Source of the DNA: Rana temporaria | Lineage: Eukaryota; Chordata; Amphibia; Anura; Ranidae | Direction of reading: 5' to 3' | Assembly: GCF_905171775.1 (NCBI RefSeq) | Contig: NC_053495.1 | Span: forward strand, 105,567,409 to 105,631,408 | DNA: 64,000 bases | Shown: positions 44,273 to 56,887 of the stretch, piece after piece | Layout of the letters: each line of letters opens with the position of its first letter | How positions within the stretch are numbered: position 1 is the first letter of the stretch | Notes under the pieces: model-generated | Told to the model about the DNA's origin: nothing | What the model saw: only the letters and a program-made list of their open reading frames with translations | The model's database searches: none | Position numbers and translations under genes: made by a program

Positions 44273-44836
44273 ATGGCTGATACACCTCCCAGACTGGCTG
44301 CGCTTAAGGTAGCCTCACACAATACCCAAGGTCTAAACTCCCCACTAAAAAGACGCAAGGCGTTTCAGAGTTACCAATCTAGGGGCCTGGACGTTGTCCT
44401 ACTTCAGGAAACCCATTTCCCTATCACGTATAATCCCCCTTTTCTGCACCATGGATACCCTACTTTTTTTCTGGCGAATGCTGAATCTAAAAAAAGAGGG
44501 GTAGCTATCCTTTTCTCGAAAAAGACCCATTTCGTACATTCTACGACTGTCACAGACAAGGACGGACGTTACATTCTTGTTAAGGGTTCGATAGAAGGTA
44601 AGGTCCACACCATAATCTCATATTATGCTCCCAACACTGGGCAAAATCACTTTTTCTCTAGGTTGTTTACCATTTTGGTGCCGCATTTTGAAGGAAGGGT
44701 GATTTTGGGTGGTGATTCCAATGTCACATTTGACAATATCCTTAATAAATCTGCAGCTGGGATCCCACACCTTAAAAGACCTCCTAAACATAGCCTTCAA
44801 ATTGCCCGTCTTCTGCATTCATTGGGTCTTGTAGAC
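44273..44836 (+). pseudogene. L1-E ORF2, first endonuclease segment
   Basis: MADTPPRLAALKVASHNTQGLNSPLKRRK opens the protein. VVLLQETHFPI, ISYYAPNTGQNHFF and ILGGDSNVTFDN follow; the last shows Ser where Phe is usual in GDFN. The frame runs to SLGLVD, where the hAT element begins. Confidence 0.85.
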
Positions 44837-45142
44837 CAGCCTTTCTCAACCAGTGTGCCGCGGCACACTGGTGTGCCGTCAGAGGTTCTCAGGTGTGCCG
44901 CGGGGTCAGTGGAGAGAAGGCTGTCAGATAAGCTCTCCTGCCGAACTGTGAGAAGCTCTGTCGGCTTCAAAATAGAAAATAAAGTGCATAGGAGTGTGCT
45001 GTGCTCTCTGCTTCCCCCTAGAGTGCAGTACCCGGCTCAATAAGGAATCTGGAAAGGTACTGAGCTAGAAGCTAGATTAATTTTAAAATGGCTTTATACA
45101 TGTGCCTGTGTGTGTGTCTGCACATGTGAGTGCATGTATGTA

Positions 45143-45199
<57 letters not shown>

Positions 45200-46269
45200 A
45201 TGTAGGTATGTGTGTGTGTAAACATGTGTGTATGTGTGTGTAAGCATGTGTGTAAGCATGTGTGTATGCGTGCGTAAAGTGAAAAAAAGTGGTATATAAA
45301 TCCATAATTTTTTTTTTTTCCACATTATTTTTCTATATGAGTGGGTATTGTAGCGCTGTACTCCTTTGTATTATGTATTGCTTTGAGGTTTTTGTGCTTA
45401 ACTTTAGTGCTAGCTGCTTCATTTATTTAATTTATTTTTTCAACATATGATACACAATCATTTTTTATTTTCACTAATTTCCTTTAGCGCTGCGTCAGCC
45501 TTAGGGCTTTTCTCTTTTCTCTTGTGTAAGCGTGTGTCTGTATGTATGTGTGTATGTTACTTTTAATCCTGACCCCCCCCCCCCCCCATTCCTGTACCAT
45601 CAGAATGGCTTTTGTAGGGCTTGTTTGATAGCAGCATGGACTGCTGCTCCTCTGAAAAGCAATCCATGCACAGATCGCTTTTCAGAGGCATTTGACAGGC
45701 GGTAAAAAGGCATTATGTTGCTTCCTCACCACCTGTTTTAGGCCCGTAAATGCAGCATCACTACACCGCAACCGTGCAATGCACACAGTTGCGGAGTAGT
45801 TGCAGTGCAGCCCTATTCACCCTCGGTATACCTCCAGTTGCAGCCACAGCATGTAAACACCCTCAGCTGCTGCCTCTGCAGCTAAAGGTGGAGAAGTTGG
45901 GGGTGGTAAAAACAGCTCAACCATGTGGTTTTACCGCCCCTATGACATGTGAACAAGTCCTTGGTTCACATCTGTGTAGCTGCATGTAGGGCAGTCCATT
46001 ATTTCCGTACCCACAAAATGCAGGGAAACAAGTCCCCAAACTTTTTTTTTTAAATTGCACTGCAGCAAAAGCACCCCACATTTTCCAATCTGTGGGGGTA
46101 CCATTAAGAATTAATGGTACCCCTAAAGAGCAGAGCATTTGTCTGTGAGCACGATTTTGCCCGTGTTCTGCGACACACCGTAATGTGAACCAAGCCTTGG
46201 ACTGGGGTGCCTCAAGACTGAAAATACTTTTTAAGGGTGCCCCGACTAGAAAAAGGTTGAGAAACACTG
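44837..46269. mobile_element. hAT element, nonautonomous, 1433 bp
   Basis: The ends CAGCCTTTCTCAACC and GGTTGAGAAACACTG are inverted with two mismatches, and the duplication TTGTAGAC is perfect (44829-44836 and 46270-46277). No hAT transposase frame is visible. Inside are a long TG microsatellite and a segment ending near TTTAGCGCTGCGTC (about 45330-45500) that resembles Penelope-derived ends, possibly a further insertion. Confidence 0.9.
45090..45280. repeat. TG-rich microsatellite
   Basis: A (TG)n tract of about 50 bases (45149-45198) is flanked by TGTATG and TGTGTAAGCA variants on both sides. The minus-strand His/Thr-rich ORFs here are artefacts. Confidence 0.95.
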
Positions 46270-46277
46270 TTGTAGAC

Positions 46278-49200
46278 ACTTGGAGGGAATTTAACCCTAC
46301 GGTAAAAGATTACACGCATTACTCGGCTCCTCATAAAACTTACGCGAGAATTGATCATATTTTTTTACATGCCTCTGAGGTTCACGATGTGTCTTCCGCG
46401 TCCATTTTTGAGGTTCCTTGGTCGGACCATTCTTTGGTGGTCGTTAAATTGGCTAATTCGATTTCTTCCCCCGGGTTTCGTCCGTGGCGCCTTAACGCAT
46501 CTCTTCTCTCCAACTCGGTCCATTGTACCATGTTGGAGAAGGAGATTAGAGAATATTTTGAAAACAATGACAATAAAGAGACTTCTCCCAGTTCCTTATG
46601 GGGGGCCCATAAAGCGGTAATCCGGGGTAAGATCATACAGCTTTCGTCGAAATTGAAACGGGAACATAAGATAGACATACTGAAACTTGAAAAAGATTTT
46701 GAAATTCTAAGCAAGTCCCACAAGCGAGACCCCTCTCGGTCTTCCCTTGCCAAGCTCGATTCGGCCAGACTGGCGCTTAATTTGGCTCTCACATCCTCAG
46801 CGAACAAACATTTGTTATGGCGGAACAGTAAATTCTATATGCGGGTTAATAAGTTCGGGCCACAGTTAGCAGCCAAACTCTCGCCTAAATTGAGGTCGTA
46901 TGCGATTCCCAAGATTAAGGCTTCGAATGGCCACTTGACCCAAAACCCCGAAAAGATTCTCAAGGCCTTTCAATCTTTTTATTCAACCCTATATTCCTCC
47001 GATGAACGACACTCCCAAGCGGACCTTGACACTTTCTTGAAGAATGTCCCTCTCCCTAGACTTTCAGACTCCCATCGCTCCATCCTTGATTCACCATTTC
47101 AAATAGCAGAGATTCACAATGTTATTAAAGATCTTAAGACTGACTCGGCCCCAGGACCTGACGGTTTTTCAAACCATTACTACAAGACTTTCTCCGAGAT
47201 TCTGGTTCCCTATCTGGTCAGGTTCTTCAATTCCATGCGTAAATAACCATTATTGGATCCCTCAGCAAACCTAGCATTTATATCAGTCATTCCCAAACCG
47301 GGGAAGGACCCTAGTGAAGTAAGCAATTATAGGCCAATCTCGTTGATTAATAACGACATGAAGATAATGACTAAAGCCTTGGCCAATAGACTGGCCTCCT
47401 TTATTGGATCTTATATTAATAAGGATCAGGTGGGTTTCATCCCGGGAAGACAGGGACCGGACCAGATACGGAGAGCAGTGGACGTTATTTCCCTTATGAG
47501 GTCTGGCTGGGATGGAGGGTCCCCCCAAGAAGGCTACCTGCTGTCTATTGATTTGCAAAAGGCATTTGATACGGTTGAATGGCCTTACCTATTTGAGTTG
47601 CTCCGTCAATGGGGTTTTGGGCCTGACTTTATAAAAACTTTGGAAGCACTGTATTCCCAACCGATAGCACAGGTTAGATTTCAGGGTTATTTTTCGGTGA
47701 AATTCCCCATCAGAAAGGGAACGAGACAGGGTTGCCCCCTCTCCCCCCTTCTTTTCGCGGTGGCCATAGAAACTTTGGCCATCGCGATCAGAAATCACCC
47801 TGATATACAGGGGGTTCAATGCGGTCAATCAACACATAAATGTGCCTTGTTCGCTGACGACGTACTCCTTTTTCTTACAGCCCCATTCACCTCGACCCCT
47901 AACGTAATCCACCTCCTTAATGATTTTGGCAGCATATCAGGTCTAAGAGTTAATATGTCTAAATCGGTAGCACTTAATGTATCCCTCCCGCAATCACAAG
48001 TAGATAGCTTGAAAAGTAACTTCCCATTCTCCTGGAACTCTACATCTATCCCTTATTTGGGTATTAACCTCACTTCACAGACTGAATTTCTCCACAAACA
48101 TAATTACCCACCCATGGTTAAAAAATTAATGGGAGATCTACGTCAATGGTCTTTATATAATCTTTCTTGGCTAGGTCGTGTAAATGCAGTTAAGATGACC
48201 CTCCTACCCAAGATTTTATATCTTTTCCGCTCCCTCCCTATCCCGGTTACTAAATCATATATTGATTCTCTCCAATCTGCTATAACTAAATTTATTTGGG
48301 AGAAAAAAGGGAATCGCCTTTCTAAATCCGTGCTTTTTAGGCCCAGGCTGAAAGGGGGCCTTGGCCTACCGAATTTATGGTGGTACTATCGTGCTGCCCA
48401 ATTTAGCCAGTTTTCCATAATTTACCTTAAAGGTCCCAAGCCAGACTGGGTCTCCATGGAAAGAGCAGCGACCCCGGGATTCACTCTAGATTTCCTTTTA
48501 TGGACCCACCCTAGGAACCGACCTCCGATTTTAGCTCCTACACTATCCCACTCTATGTCTCTTTGTGACTCATTGCATAAACTAACTTCAGTAGTGTCTC
48601 ATTGGCACCCTCTTGCACATATCTTCCATAATCCTCGATTCCCACCCGGTTTAGACATTACAGCCTTCAAATGGTGGCTGGACAAAGGTTTATATAGAAT
48701 TGGCCACTTTTTTAATTCGAACGGACCCCTCACATTAACTTATTGTTCCTCTAGACTAAAAATGCCCCCTTCTGAGAAATTTTGCTTTTTTCAAATTTCC
48801 CACTTTTTACACCAGATTAAGAGGACCTGCACGGAACAACCTTCTGTGACCCCTTATGAACAGTGGTGCTCCTCAGCCATGGACACAAAGGGGGGGTATA
48901 TCTTTAATTTACTCAGCTTTGGCAGAACCTCTGGAGAAAGCGCTTTACATGAAGAATTGGGAGCGTGACCTTGATCTGGATTGGTCATTGGAAAGATGGC
49001 ACTCCAATTTGGCTCGCTCCTTTAGGGGCATTCTGAATGTATCACTTACCGAAACGTGCCTCAAGGTCATGACCCGTTGGTACTTAGTTCCCACCCGTGT
49101 TGCCAAATTTTATCCGCAATCCTCCCCTCTGTGTTTTAGGGGTTGTGGACTTTCTGGCTCATTCCTTCATATATTATGGGAATGCCCCAGGATTCGTTCC

Positions 49201-49518
49201 TTCTGGCACAAAGTTTTCCACCTTATTAGGAAAGTCACGGGAATAGGGGTTGCTTGTGATCCTGTAATTGCCTTACTCAACAGCCCTATCCCCAAAATTC
49301 CCAAAAGCTCTCAGGCGCTGATATTTTTTATTTTATTAGGGGCAAAGATGACTATTACCAAGGCTTGGAAATCCCCGTCGGTCTCTATTTTAATGGCCAA
49401 GAGAAAAATCTCGTGGATGATGTCCAACGAGAGGATTTCCAACATGATCCTTGATTCCGCTGATAAATTTAAGCTTATCTGGGAACCTTGGGCAACGTAT
49501 GTCGGAGTCCTCCTCTGA
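46278..49518 (+). pseudogene. L1-E ORF2, rest of endonuclease, RT and C-terminus
   Basis: It resumes with TWREFNPTVKDYTHYSAPHKTYARIDHIF and EVPWSDHSLVV. After the linker come RT blocks SAPGPDGFSNHYYKTF and then a TAA at 47244-47246. The same frame continues with ISVIPKPGKDPSEVSNYRPISLIN, KDQVGFIPGRQ, SIDLQKAFDTVEW, RKGTRQGCPLSPLLF and the catalytic LFADDVLLF. A G-run near 48890-48896 shifts the frame. The C-terminal 200 codons (CFRGCGLSGSFLHILWECPRI) are open to 49518. Two breaks in all. Confidence 0.9.
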
Positions 49519-50207
49519 TTCCACTCGTATGCCCTTGAAATATATGATTTGGTAGGCTCTCCGTGTAACTCCGTTGTCTTCTTACTTCTTGATCTTCTGT
49601 CTTCTTCTCTCTGTTCTGTTTCCCTCTATCTTTTTTCATTTCTTTTCTTTTCTTCACTGTACTAGTATCTACAATGTGATTAACGTTATAGTTCAGGCCC
49701 GAGAGGGTCCACTTCGTTCTAATCTCTTATTTGCACTCGGTTTTGACTTTTATTTGTTTTTTTCTGCAATAAGGGTTTGTGAAGCCTTTTTTTAAGGTCA
49801 TTGAAAGTTTTTATTTTGTTTTTGTTTTTTTTTTGTTGTTTTTTTCAGTCATAACAATCTCTTATGACCCATATGTTTGGTTAACCCTTAGGTCCTCCTC
49901 GAGCTTGTTTTAGTCCAAGGCTATACATAATATAAAAGGCCCATCCTTAGTTATGGTGGATTATTTAGACTATATGTTCATTTTGGAGGATTCTAGGTTC
50001 CCCACTCCCGGGACAGTGTGATCCCTCAAGGGGCTCGGGGGGAGGGTGGGCTTGGAGTTTCCGTCACTATGGTCGAGTCTGTTTGTGATTTCCAGCTTAT
50101 GTTAATATGGATAAGGCTATATACTGTCTTCTTTTGATCTGGACTTATTGTTCCTTTATGTATAATGTGCAAATCTTTTCAATAAAAACATTTAACATAA
50201 AAAAAAA
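49519..50207 (+). other. L1-E 3' UTR and poly(A)
   Basis: T-rich, noncoding. A G-rich stretch near 50016-50052 (AAGGGGCTCGGGGGGAGGGTGGG) recalls the G-rich 3' UTR tracts of L1 elements. It ends AATAAAAACATTTAACATA with about 13 A. Confidence 0.7.
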
Positions 50208-50223
50208 AAAAATAGAGCAACTT

Positions 50224-52310
50224 TTGAGATTCGATCAACGATCGACCATCAAAAATTTTAACTATTTAACCCAGCTCGAGCACATATCATGTGCTTTGAT
50301 CAACACAAGATCGGCAGTAAAACACAGATTAGAAATCCACGATTTCTTACTACAAAACGATCTAGACTGCCTCTTTATTACAGAAAGCTGGCTCTCAGAC
50401 GACTGCAACACCATTCTCGGAGAATTGGTGCCAGAAAACTATCGCATTATAACGGAAAACAGAATAGGGCAAAGAGGAGGAGGCCTGGCGGTGATCCACA
50501 AGAATCGCATTACAATCACTAAGCCAGCCCTTCAAAATCCTCTTCCATTCATGGAAACCCTTACTCTTCAACTTCAAACTTCCCCCCAGGAGACTGTTCA
50601 CATTCTCCTCTGCTATAGGCCACCTGGGCCAAAATCGCAGTTTTTGCCATCATTAACGGAGTTTATATCCACTTATACCCTTAACAGCAAACACCTTTTG
50701 CTGCTCGGGGACTTTAATCTGTGGGCCAACTCCGCACAGGATCCCATTGCGGACGCCTGCATTGATCACCTGGAGGGATTAGGGCTACAGCAACTTATAT
50801 GCGGGCCAACACATGCTTCAGGTCACACACTCGACCTAATTTTCAGACAAAATCTGAAAATAAGCATTTTAGAAAATGAACCATTGCCATGGACAGACCA
50901 CCATGCAATTAATTTCCTAATCTCCAAAATTCCCCCAGTGATAAAAGCACCCAAGCCGGTGACAATACACTGGGCTAGATCTCAGAAGAAGCTCCATTCA
51001 GAACTCTTCAAATCTACCTTGGGAAACAGAATCAAAACAATCCATCCACATCAAACAGCCGTAGATACACTGGATGCCATAAACGCAGCCCTGCTACAGT
51101 CAGCCGATTTAGTAGCACCGAAACGCAAAGCCTGCATCCGAAAAAGAAAGTCCGGCTGGTTCAACAACCAGCTGTCGCTTCTGAAGCAAGAGCGCAGAAG
51201 GGCGGAAGCCGCCTGGAAAAGAAGTCCTGCAGAGGATAACCTCATCATCTACAAGGCAATAACAACACGATATCATAAAGAAATCTTCAAAGCCAAGAAA
51301 CATCATTTTTCTATGGCGATTAACAGCGCCCTAAACCGCCCCCGCGAACTCTTCAAGATGGTCACCCAGACCATGAATCCAGGATGTCTTGAAGTCCCTA
51401 ACTCAGACACCCAAGAGTTCTGCAATGAACTATCGGATTTCTTCATCAACAAAATTGAAAGAATCCGGGAAAGCATCATGCAAAACAATACCCCCCTCAA
51501 CCCCACCGTCAATCAACCACAAAACACCCACAGAAACGCTCTACAATCAACAAAGTTCACTCTGGAACCGATCTCCATCGATACCACAAAAAATATCATT
51601 GGTGCTTTGCGGAACAGCACATCGCCCAATGATATCATCCCCACCAAACTGCTGAAGGAATGTGCCGACATCCTGGCACCACCCATCACACAGCTTATAA
51701 ACCAGTCATTTAAGGAAGGCACAGTGCCATCCCTGTTGAAAGAGGGCACAATCCAGCCCATCTTGAAAAAACCTAACCTGGATCCCAAGGACCCAACTCA
51801 CCGCCGTCCCATAACAGGCCTAAATGTTCTCTCCAAGATAATGGAGAAAGTAATGGTACAACAGCTGCAACAGCATCTAGATACCCACAATCTACTGGAT
51901 CCATTACAATCAGGCTTCCGTCCCGGACACGGGACAGAAACGGCCTTACTCAAAATATGGGACGATGCCCTCGAGGCCGCAGATGAAGGAGAATCTTGTC
52001 TCCTGGTTCTGCTGGACCTAAGCGCAGCCTTTGACACGGTAGACCACAAACTGTTACTGATGCGACTAGCCAAGGTAGCAGAAGTCGCAGAAGGTGATTT
52101 ACCATGGTTTTCTTCCTTTCTTGAAAACCGATCACAAACAGTTAAATTGGGTTGCTTCACGTCGGAAAAGCGCACAGTGTCATGTGGAGTCCCCCAAGGA
52201 TCCCCCCTGTCACCGGTGATTTTCAACATCTATCTTCGCCCTCTCTTTGATATTATCAGTAGCCAAGAACTACTCTATCACTCTTATGCAGACGATACGC
52301 AACTGTATTT
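50224..52310 (+). pseudogene. L2-D ORF2, endonuclease and RT to the catalytic box
   Basis: An open frame of about 695 codons. Endonuclease blocks are CALINTRSAVKHRLEIHDFL, CLFITESWLSDD, GGGLAVIHKNR, HLLLLGDFNLWA, SGHTLDLIF and PWTDHHAINF. The linker has KSGWFNNQLSLLKQERRRAE. RT blocks are GTIQPILKKPNLDPKDPTHRRPI, LDPLQSGFRPGHGTETALL, LLDLSAAFDTVDHK, SCGVPQGSPLSPVIFNIYL and the catalytic SYADDTQLYF. The DIRS element enters directly after QLYF. No stop or shift is found in this stretch, which points to a young copy. Confidence 0.9.
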
Positions 52311-52458
52311 CTTTATCGTACATCACGGGACACAGAGCGGCATATTCATTACTATATGGGTTATATGGAGTACCTTCAGGTGATGGACACTGGCAATCTC
52401 AAAAACAGGAAGTGCCCCTCCCTATATAACCCCCTCCAATAGGAGGAGTACCTCAGTT
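52311..52458 (+). repeat. DIRS left inverted terminal repeat
   Basis: It starts CTTTATCGTACATCACGGGA and continues to AGTACCTCAGTTTT. It is complementary to 58232-58376 with few differences (for example CTCCAATAGG against CTATGGGAGG). Confidence 0.95.
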
Positions 52459-53533
52459 TTTACGCCAGTGTCTTAGGTGTTGGTCATGGTTTAGCTTGCC
52501 TCCACATCCTTGGGATTAAGGTGGGCTAACCGGTTCTGTCCAAAGGCCTCAGTGCTAAAGTGGTCAGCAACCGGACCCCAAACCATTGGGGTATAGCCCA
52601 TAATGCTTTCTGTCACAGAGAGCTGGACTCTGGGCCCAGAACTTAGAAACCTTTGGGGGCCTAATGTTTCTGTTGCCAGGGTGCTATATGGGCCCAGGAC
52701 AGTGGATCCTTCATAGGAACCCAGGGCCTGAAGGTCTAGACGCCCCACGGAGATGGGGGAAGATTGGACCTCTTGCTGTGCAAAGTCCTGCGGCATGGAG
52801 CAGGTAAGTGAAGGGGAAACTTGCGGAACTTGGTTCGCAGCAGGTTTTGTCTGGGGGAAGGTCACAGCGGGACATGCCTATGGTTTATGCGCTGCATCTG
52901 GCAAGGTGAGTCACATATCTTAAAGATAGGATGACTCTATATGTGTATATTCCCCATAATTGTGACCTCCCTGGTAGTATTGCAACTGGTGCTAGTAGCA
53001 TTGAAAAGGGCATGTGTGTATAGTGACAATTCTCTTTAAGAGAAGCCCCTGGGAATCTATTGAGGTTTCTTATGTAGAGAGTGAATGCTCTTACCTGCAA
53101 GCCTGCTCAGAGAGGTCCAGGCGGTTGCTGCAGAGAAATAAATGCCGCTCTGTGGATCCTGGCCTGGACGGCAGGATCAGCCTCTGACCTCCTCGTGTGG
53201 GCCTCCCCCCCCCCCGCCGGCGGGCGCGCGCTCGCGTCCCCGTGATATCGGCGCAATTTCGCGCCGTTTTTTCTGAAGGGGAAGGGCGGGCCCGTAGGTA
53301 AAAGGAAGGGGCGGCCCTTCCAAAAGAGTTCCCAGCTCAGTGATGTGTTGGAACTGAGAGAGGAAGGACCAGAGCGGCAGAGTGGGGCGCCGAGGACACA
53401 CAGTGGCCAAAGAAGAGTATTACAGTCTTCAAAAAGACTGTCTTTCACCCTAAAGATAGGGTTTCTTTTTCTTTTCAGCAGTTTTTATTGGCAAATACTA
53501 CTAAAGGGGGACAGAATGGTTTTTCTTTCTTTG

Positions 53534-53568
<35 letters not shown>

Positions 53569-53679
53569 AAACCAAGATTAATAAGGAAAGGCATTTTTTT
53601 CCCCAGAAAGGGTTTTTGGGCAACAACTATTTATTTTCCCAAACACCATTAAGTAGCGGGCGTACCTCGGTATTGTACC

Positions 53680-54995
53680 ATGGCATCTGGTTCGGAGGGT
53701 ACAAAAGGTGGGGATTCCCCCAGAGGGTCCGGGGTCTCGGACAAAGTCTTACCGCTACTTTCCCCAGAAGGAGCCTTGGTGAGACCATCAGGATCTGGGG
53801 CTGGAGCTGGCACGGGTCAGTCCAACCCTAGGGTGGTCACGGACGAGGTACTGTCCACCTCTCTAAAAGAGATGGAAAAAGAATGGAAAAAATGATAGCC
53901 AAGGCTATGCGGGGCAGAAAACGGAATAGATCTCCGTCGCCCGAGCGTGAACCCTCAGATGAGGAGGTCCCTTCCGCAGAGGAATGGGAAGACCTCTTGG
54001 ACAAGGACCAAGTAGGTTCAGGGATCGAGGATCCGGGTACGGAGGAGTCTGGCGCAGCCTCCCAAGGGGAGAGCTGGTGGGTTCAAGTTTTAACAGACTT
54101 GGTCCATAGGACGTTCAACTTGCCAGTACCAGATCTCCAAGTATCAACGGTCTCAGCTTTGGGCTCACTAAGAGCGCCTCAAACCAATGCGGTTTTTCCG
54201 ATCCATCCTCTACTAGAGGAAGTTATGTTCCAAGATTGGGCCAAGCCAGATAGAATCTTTGTACCACCAAAGAGATTCTCTGCCTTATATCCTATGGAAG
54301 AGAAATTTTCCAAGAGATGGGCAGCCCCGGCTGTAGACGCAGCCATCTCATGTGTTAACAAATCTTTAACATGCCCTGTAGAAAACATACAGGTGTTCAA
54401 GGATGCGGTTGATAAATGCTTGGAAACGCTACTTAAAACCTCCTTCACTACTGCAAGGGCAGTAGTGCAGCCAGCTGTGGCTGCAATTGGGGTTGCGCAA
54501 GCATTATCGGATCAAGCTAAGCAGATGCTTAAACTTATTCCTGCCCAGCAGGCAGAAGAATTTTCGGACGTCCCTAGGGCCATACGCTTTACGGTAGATG
54601 CGATTAAGGATTCGATCCAGCAAGCGTCACGTTTATCGTTATCCCTTATCCATATGAGAAGACTCTTATGGTTAAAGAGCTGGGAGGCAGAGCCCCCATG
54701 CAAGAAGCTCCTGGTAGGGTTTCCCTTCCATGGAGGACGACTCTTCGGAGAAGACCTGGACAAATACATCCAGACCATTTCAAGCGGAAAAAGTACTCTT
54801 TTGCCCACCAAGAAGAAGTTTCGGGGGCCTGCGTTTAAACGACAGTACTCCCCTGGGCAGGGGCCCTCCAATACCAAACAGTATCGACGGCCTCCTGCAA
54901 GATCAAATTTTAACAAATCGCAGGGACAGGCCGGCGCAGGCAAGAAGCAGTGGTTTCGCAAGCCAGCAAAGCCAGCCCCCAAGCCGGCCTTATGA
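53680..54995 (+). pseudogene. gag: DIRS Gag-like protein, one frameshift
   Basis: The start MASGSEGTKGGDSPRGSG at 53680 runs to KEMEKEWKK, where an A-run near 53876-53892 shifts the frame. The rest (MRGRKRNRSPSPEREPSDEE, then a helical middle) is open to 54995. The middle, PLLEEVMFQDWAKPDRIF and RFSALYPM, is a typical DIRS capsid-like block. The C-terminus is basic (KKFRGPAFKRQYS, KSQGQAGAGKKQWFRKPAKPAPK) and may bind nucleic acid. It overlaps the next frame by more than 200 bases. Confidence 0.85.
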
Positions 54996-54996
54996 A

Positions 54997-55737
54997 GGGG
55001 CGCCCCCACCCTCGAAGGTGGGGGGAAGACTGCGTCTCTTTACAGAGGTTTGGGAGGCCAGCATTCCCGACAAATGGGTACGGTCCTCCGTGGCTACAGG
55101 CTACAAACTAGACTTCCTAAAGTTTCCTCCTCCTCATTTTCAGGAGTCAAGAGTACCAAACGATCCGAAGAAGGGAGCCGCATTAATAGCGGCATTGAAT
55201 CATCTACTCTCTCAGGAGGTAATAGTAGAGGTACCAGTCCAAGAACAGGGGCTAGGTTTCTACTCCAACCTATTCATTATCCCAAAGCCCAACGGCGATG
55301 TCAGGCCAATTTTGGACTTAAAAATGGTAAATGCATACCTAAAGGTCCGCTCATTTCGGATGGAATCCGTGCGGTCAGCAGTTGCCGCACTTCAGAGGGA
55401 CGATTTTATGGCATCCATAGACATAAAGGATGCTTACCTTCATGTTCCAGTTTACCAGCCACATCAAAGATTTCTACGCTTCTCGGTGGCTCTACGTCAT
55501 TTCCAATTCATGGCACTTCCCTTCGGGTTGGCTACGGCCCCCCGGGTGTTCACGAAGGTCCTAGCTCCAATCCTAGCCAATCTAAGGATTCAAGGGGTCA
55601 CGATCCTAGCATACCTGGACGACCTCCTAGTCATAGATCACTCGTCTCCTGGCTTGGAACGAGCAGTGGCCCTCACAGTTCAGTACCTCGAGAGGTTCGG
55701 CTTGGTCCTTAATTCGAGAAAAATCAGCATTCCAGCC
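54997..55737 (+). pseudogene. DIRS reverse transcriptase, N-terminal part
   Basis: Within a 1057-codon open frame starting at 54730. RT blocks are SNLFIIPKPNGDVRPILDLKMVN, ASIDIKDAYLHVPV with the first catalytic Asp, FMALPFGLATAPRVFTKV and the catalytic LAYLDDLLVI. After SRKISIPAHK the meaningful reading moves to another frame near 55737, an indel. The same open frame then stays free of stops by chance and joins the recombinase. Confidence 0.85.
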
Positions 55738-56887
55738 CACAAGGCAGTTGGAATATCTCGGCATGAGATTAGACACAGAACAACAGAGGGTGTTTCTGCC
55801 TCTGATAAAAGTCAAAGCCATCAAGGAATTAATTCTACTGGTTCTAAGCAAGAAGGAACCAACTGTTCGCCTATGTATGCGGTTACTAGGCAAGATGGTG
55901 GCCACATTCGAGGCGGTACCGTACGCCCAGAGCCACACTCGCATCCTGCAGGCAGCCATCCTGTCAGCCGGGAGCAGGAGGCCACAGGCCTTAGATATCC
56001 CTTTGCCGCTCTCATCAAGAGTCCGACAAAGTCTGTGTTGGTGGTTAGACCCTCAGAATCTACTGAAGGGGAAGTCTTTCAGCCCAGTGGCTTGGAAGAT
56101 AGTAACCACAGACGCCAGCCTAACAGGCTGGGGAGCAATTTTGGATGGTTGCACTCGCCAAGGCACTTGGGCAAAGCCAGAGAAGCAGTTGCCCATCAAC
56201 ATCTTGGAGCTCAGAGCTGCTCGACTAGCCCTCAGGGCTTGGACGTCCAAGTTGCAGGGGTTCCCGGTGAGAATTCAATCGGACAATGCCACGGCAGTGG
56301 CATACATAAATCACCAAGGGGGAACCAAGAGTCAAGCCGCTCAGAGAGAGGTGAGCTTGATTCTCCTATGGGCAGAAGCTCATGTGCCCTGCATATCGGC
56401 AATATTTATTCCAGGAGTGGACAACCTTCAGGCGGACTTTTTAAGTCGCCAGACTCTGTTGCCGGGGGAATGGTCTCTACATCCACAGGTCTTTCAGACA
56501 CTCTGCCAGAGATGGGGAGTGCCGGACGTGGACGTCATGGCATCAAGACTCAACAAGAAGCTAGACAGGTTCATATCCCGCTCAAGGGATCCGATGGCCT
56601 GCGGAACCGATGCGCTGGTTTGCCCTTGGCATCAGTTCAAACTACTTTATGTATTTCCCCCGCTCCAGTTACTACCCCGCCTGCTGCGCAGGATCAGGGT
56701 GGAGCACATACCAGTCATCCTGGTAGCTCCAGCATGGCCCAGAAGGGCATGGTATTCACTAATCCTAAAGATGGTAGTGGGAGACCCTTGGACTCTTCCT
56801 CTACGGCCAGACCTGCTATCGCAAGGTCCGATCCTCCACCCTGCCTTACGGCATCTAAATTTGACGGCCTGGAAGCTGAATCCCTGA
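55738..56887 (+). pseudogene. DIRS RT C-terminus and RNase H
   Basis: LEYLGMRLDTEQQRVFLP is the RT thumb start. RNase H shows its four acidic positions in VTTDASLTGWGAI, ILELRAARLAL, RIQSDNATAVAYIN and LQADFLSRQ. The downstream GVPDVDVMASRLNKKLDRFISR and DALVCPWHQFKLLYVFPP blocks are typical of DIRS pol C-termini. The frame ends at 56887, overlapping the recombinase frame. Confidence 0.9.

Larger units (their letters stand above)
42113..50207 (+). mobile_element. L1-E: third Tx1/L1 lineage, inserted in L2-D ORF2
   Basis: It is flanked by a 16-bp duplication AAAAATAGAGCAACTT (42097-42112 and 50208-50223). It starts GGGTGCGCATGCGCGGG and carries ORF1 42264-43436 and ORF2 44273-49518. It ends AATAAAAACATTTAACAT with a poly(A). 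A 1433-bp hAT element sits in the endonuclease. Without it the LINE is about 6.7 kb and close to full length. ORF2 has one nonsense codon and one frameshift. Confidence 0.95.

Noticed and set aside
45072..45325. His/Thr-rich minus-strand ORFs
   Set aside because: Translation of the TG microsatellite inside the hAT element.
53107..53448. Minus-strand ORFs in the DIRS 5' region
   Set aside because: Opposite to the element genes, with GC-rich composition and no domain; shadow frames.
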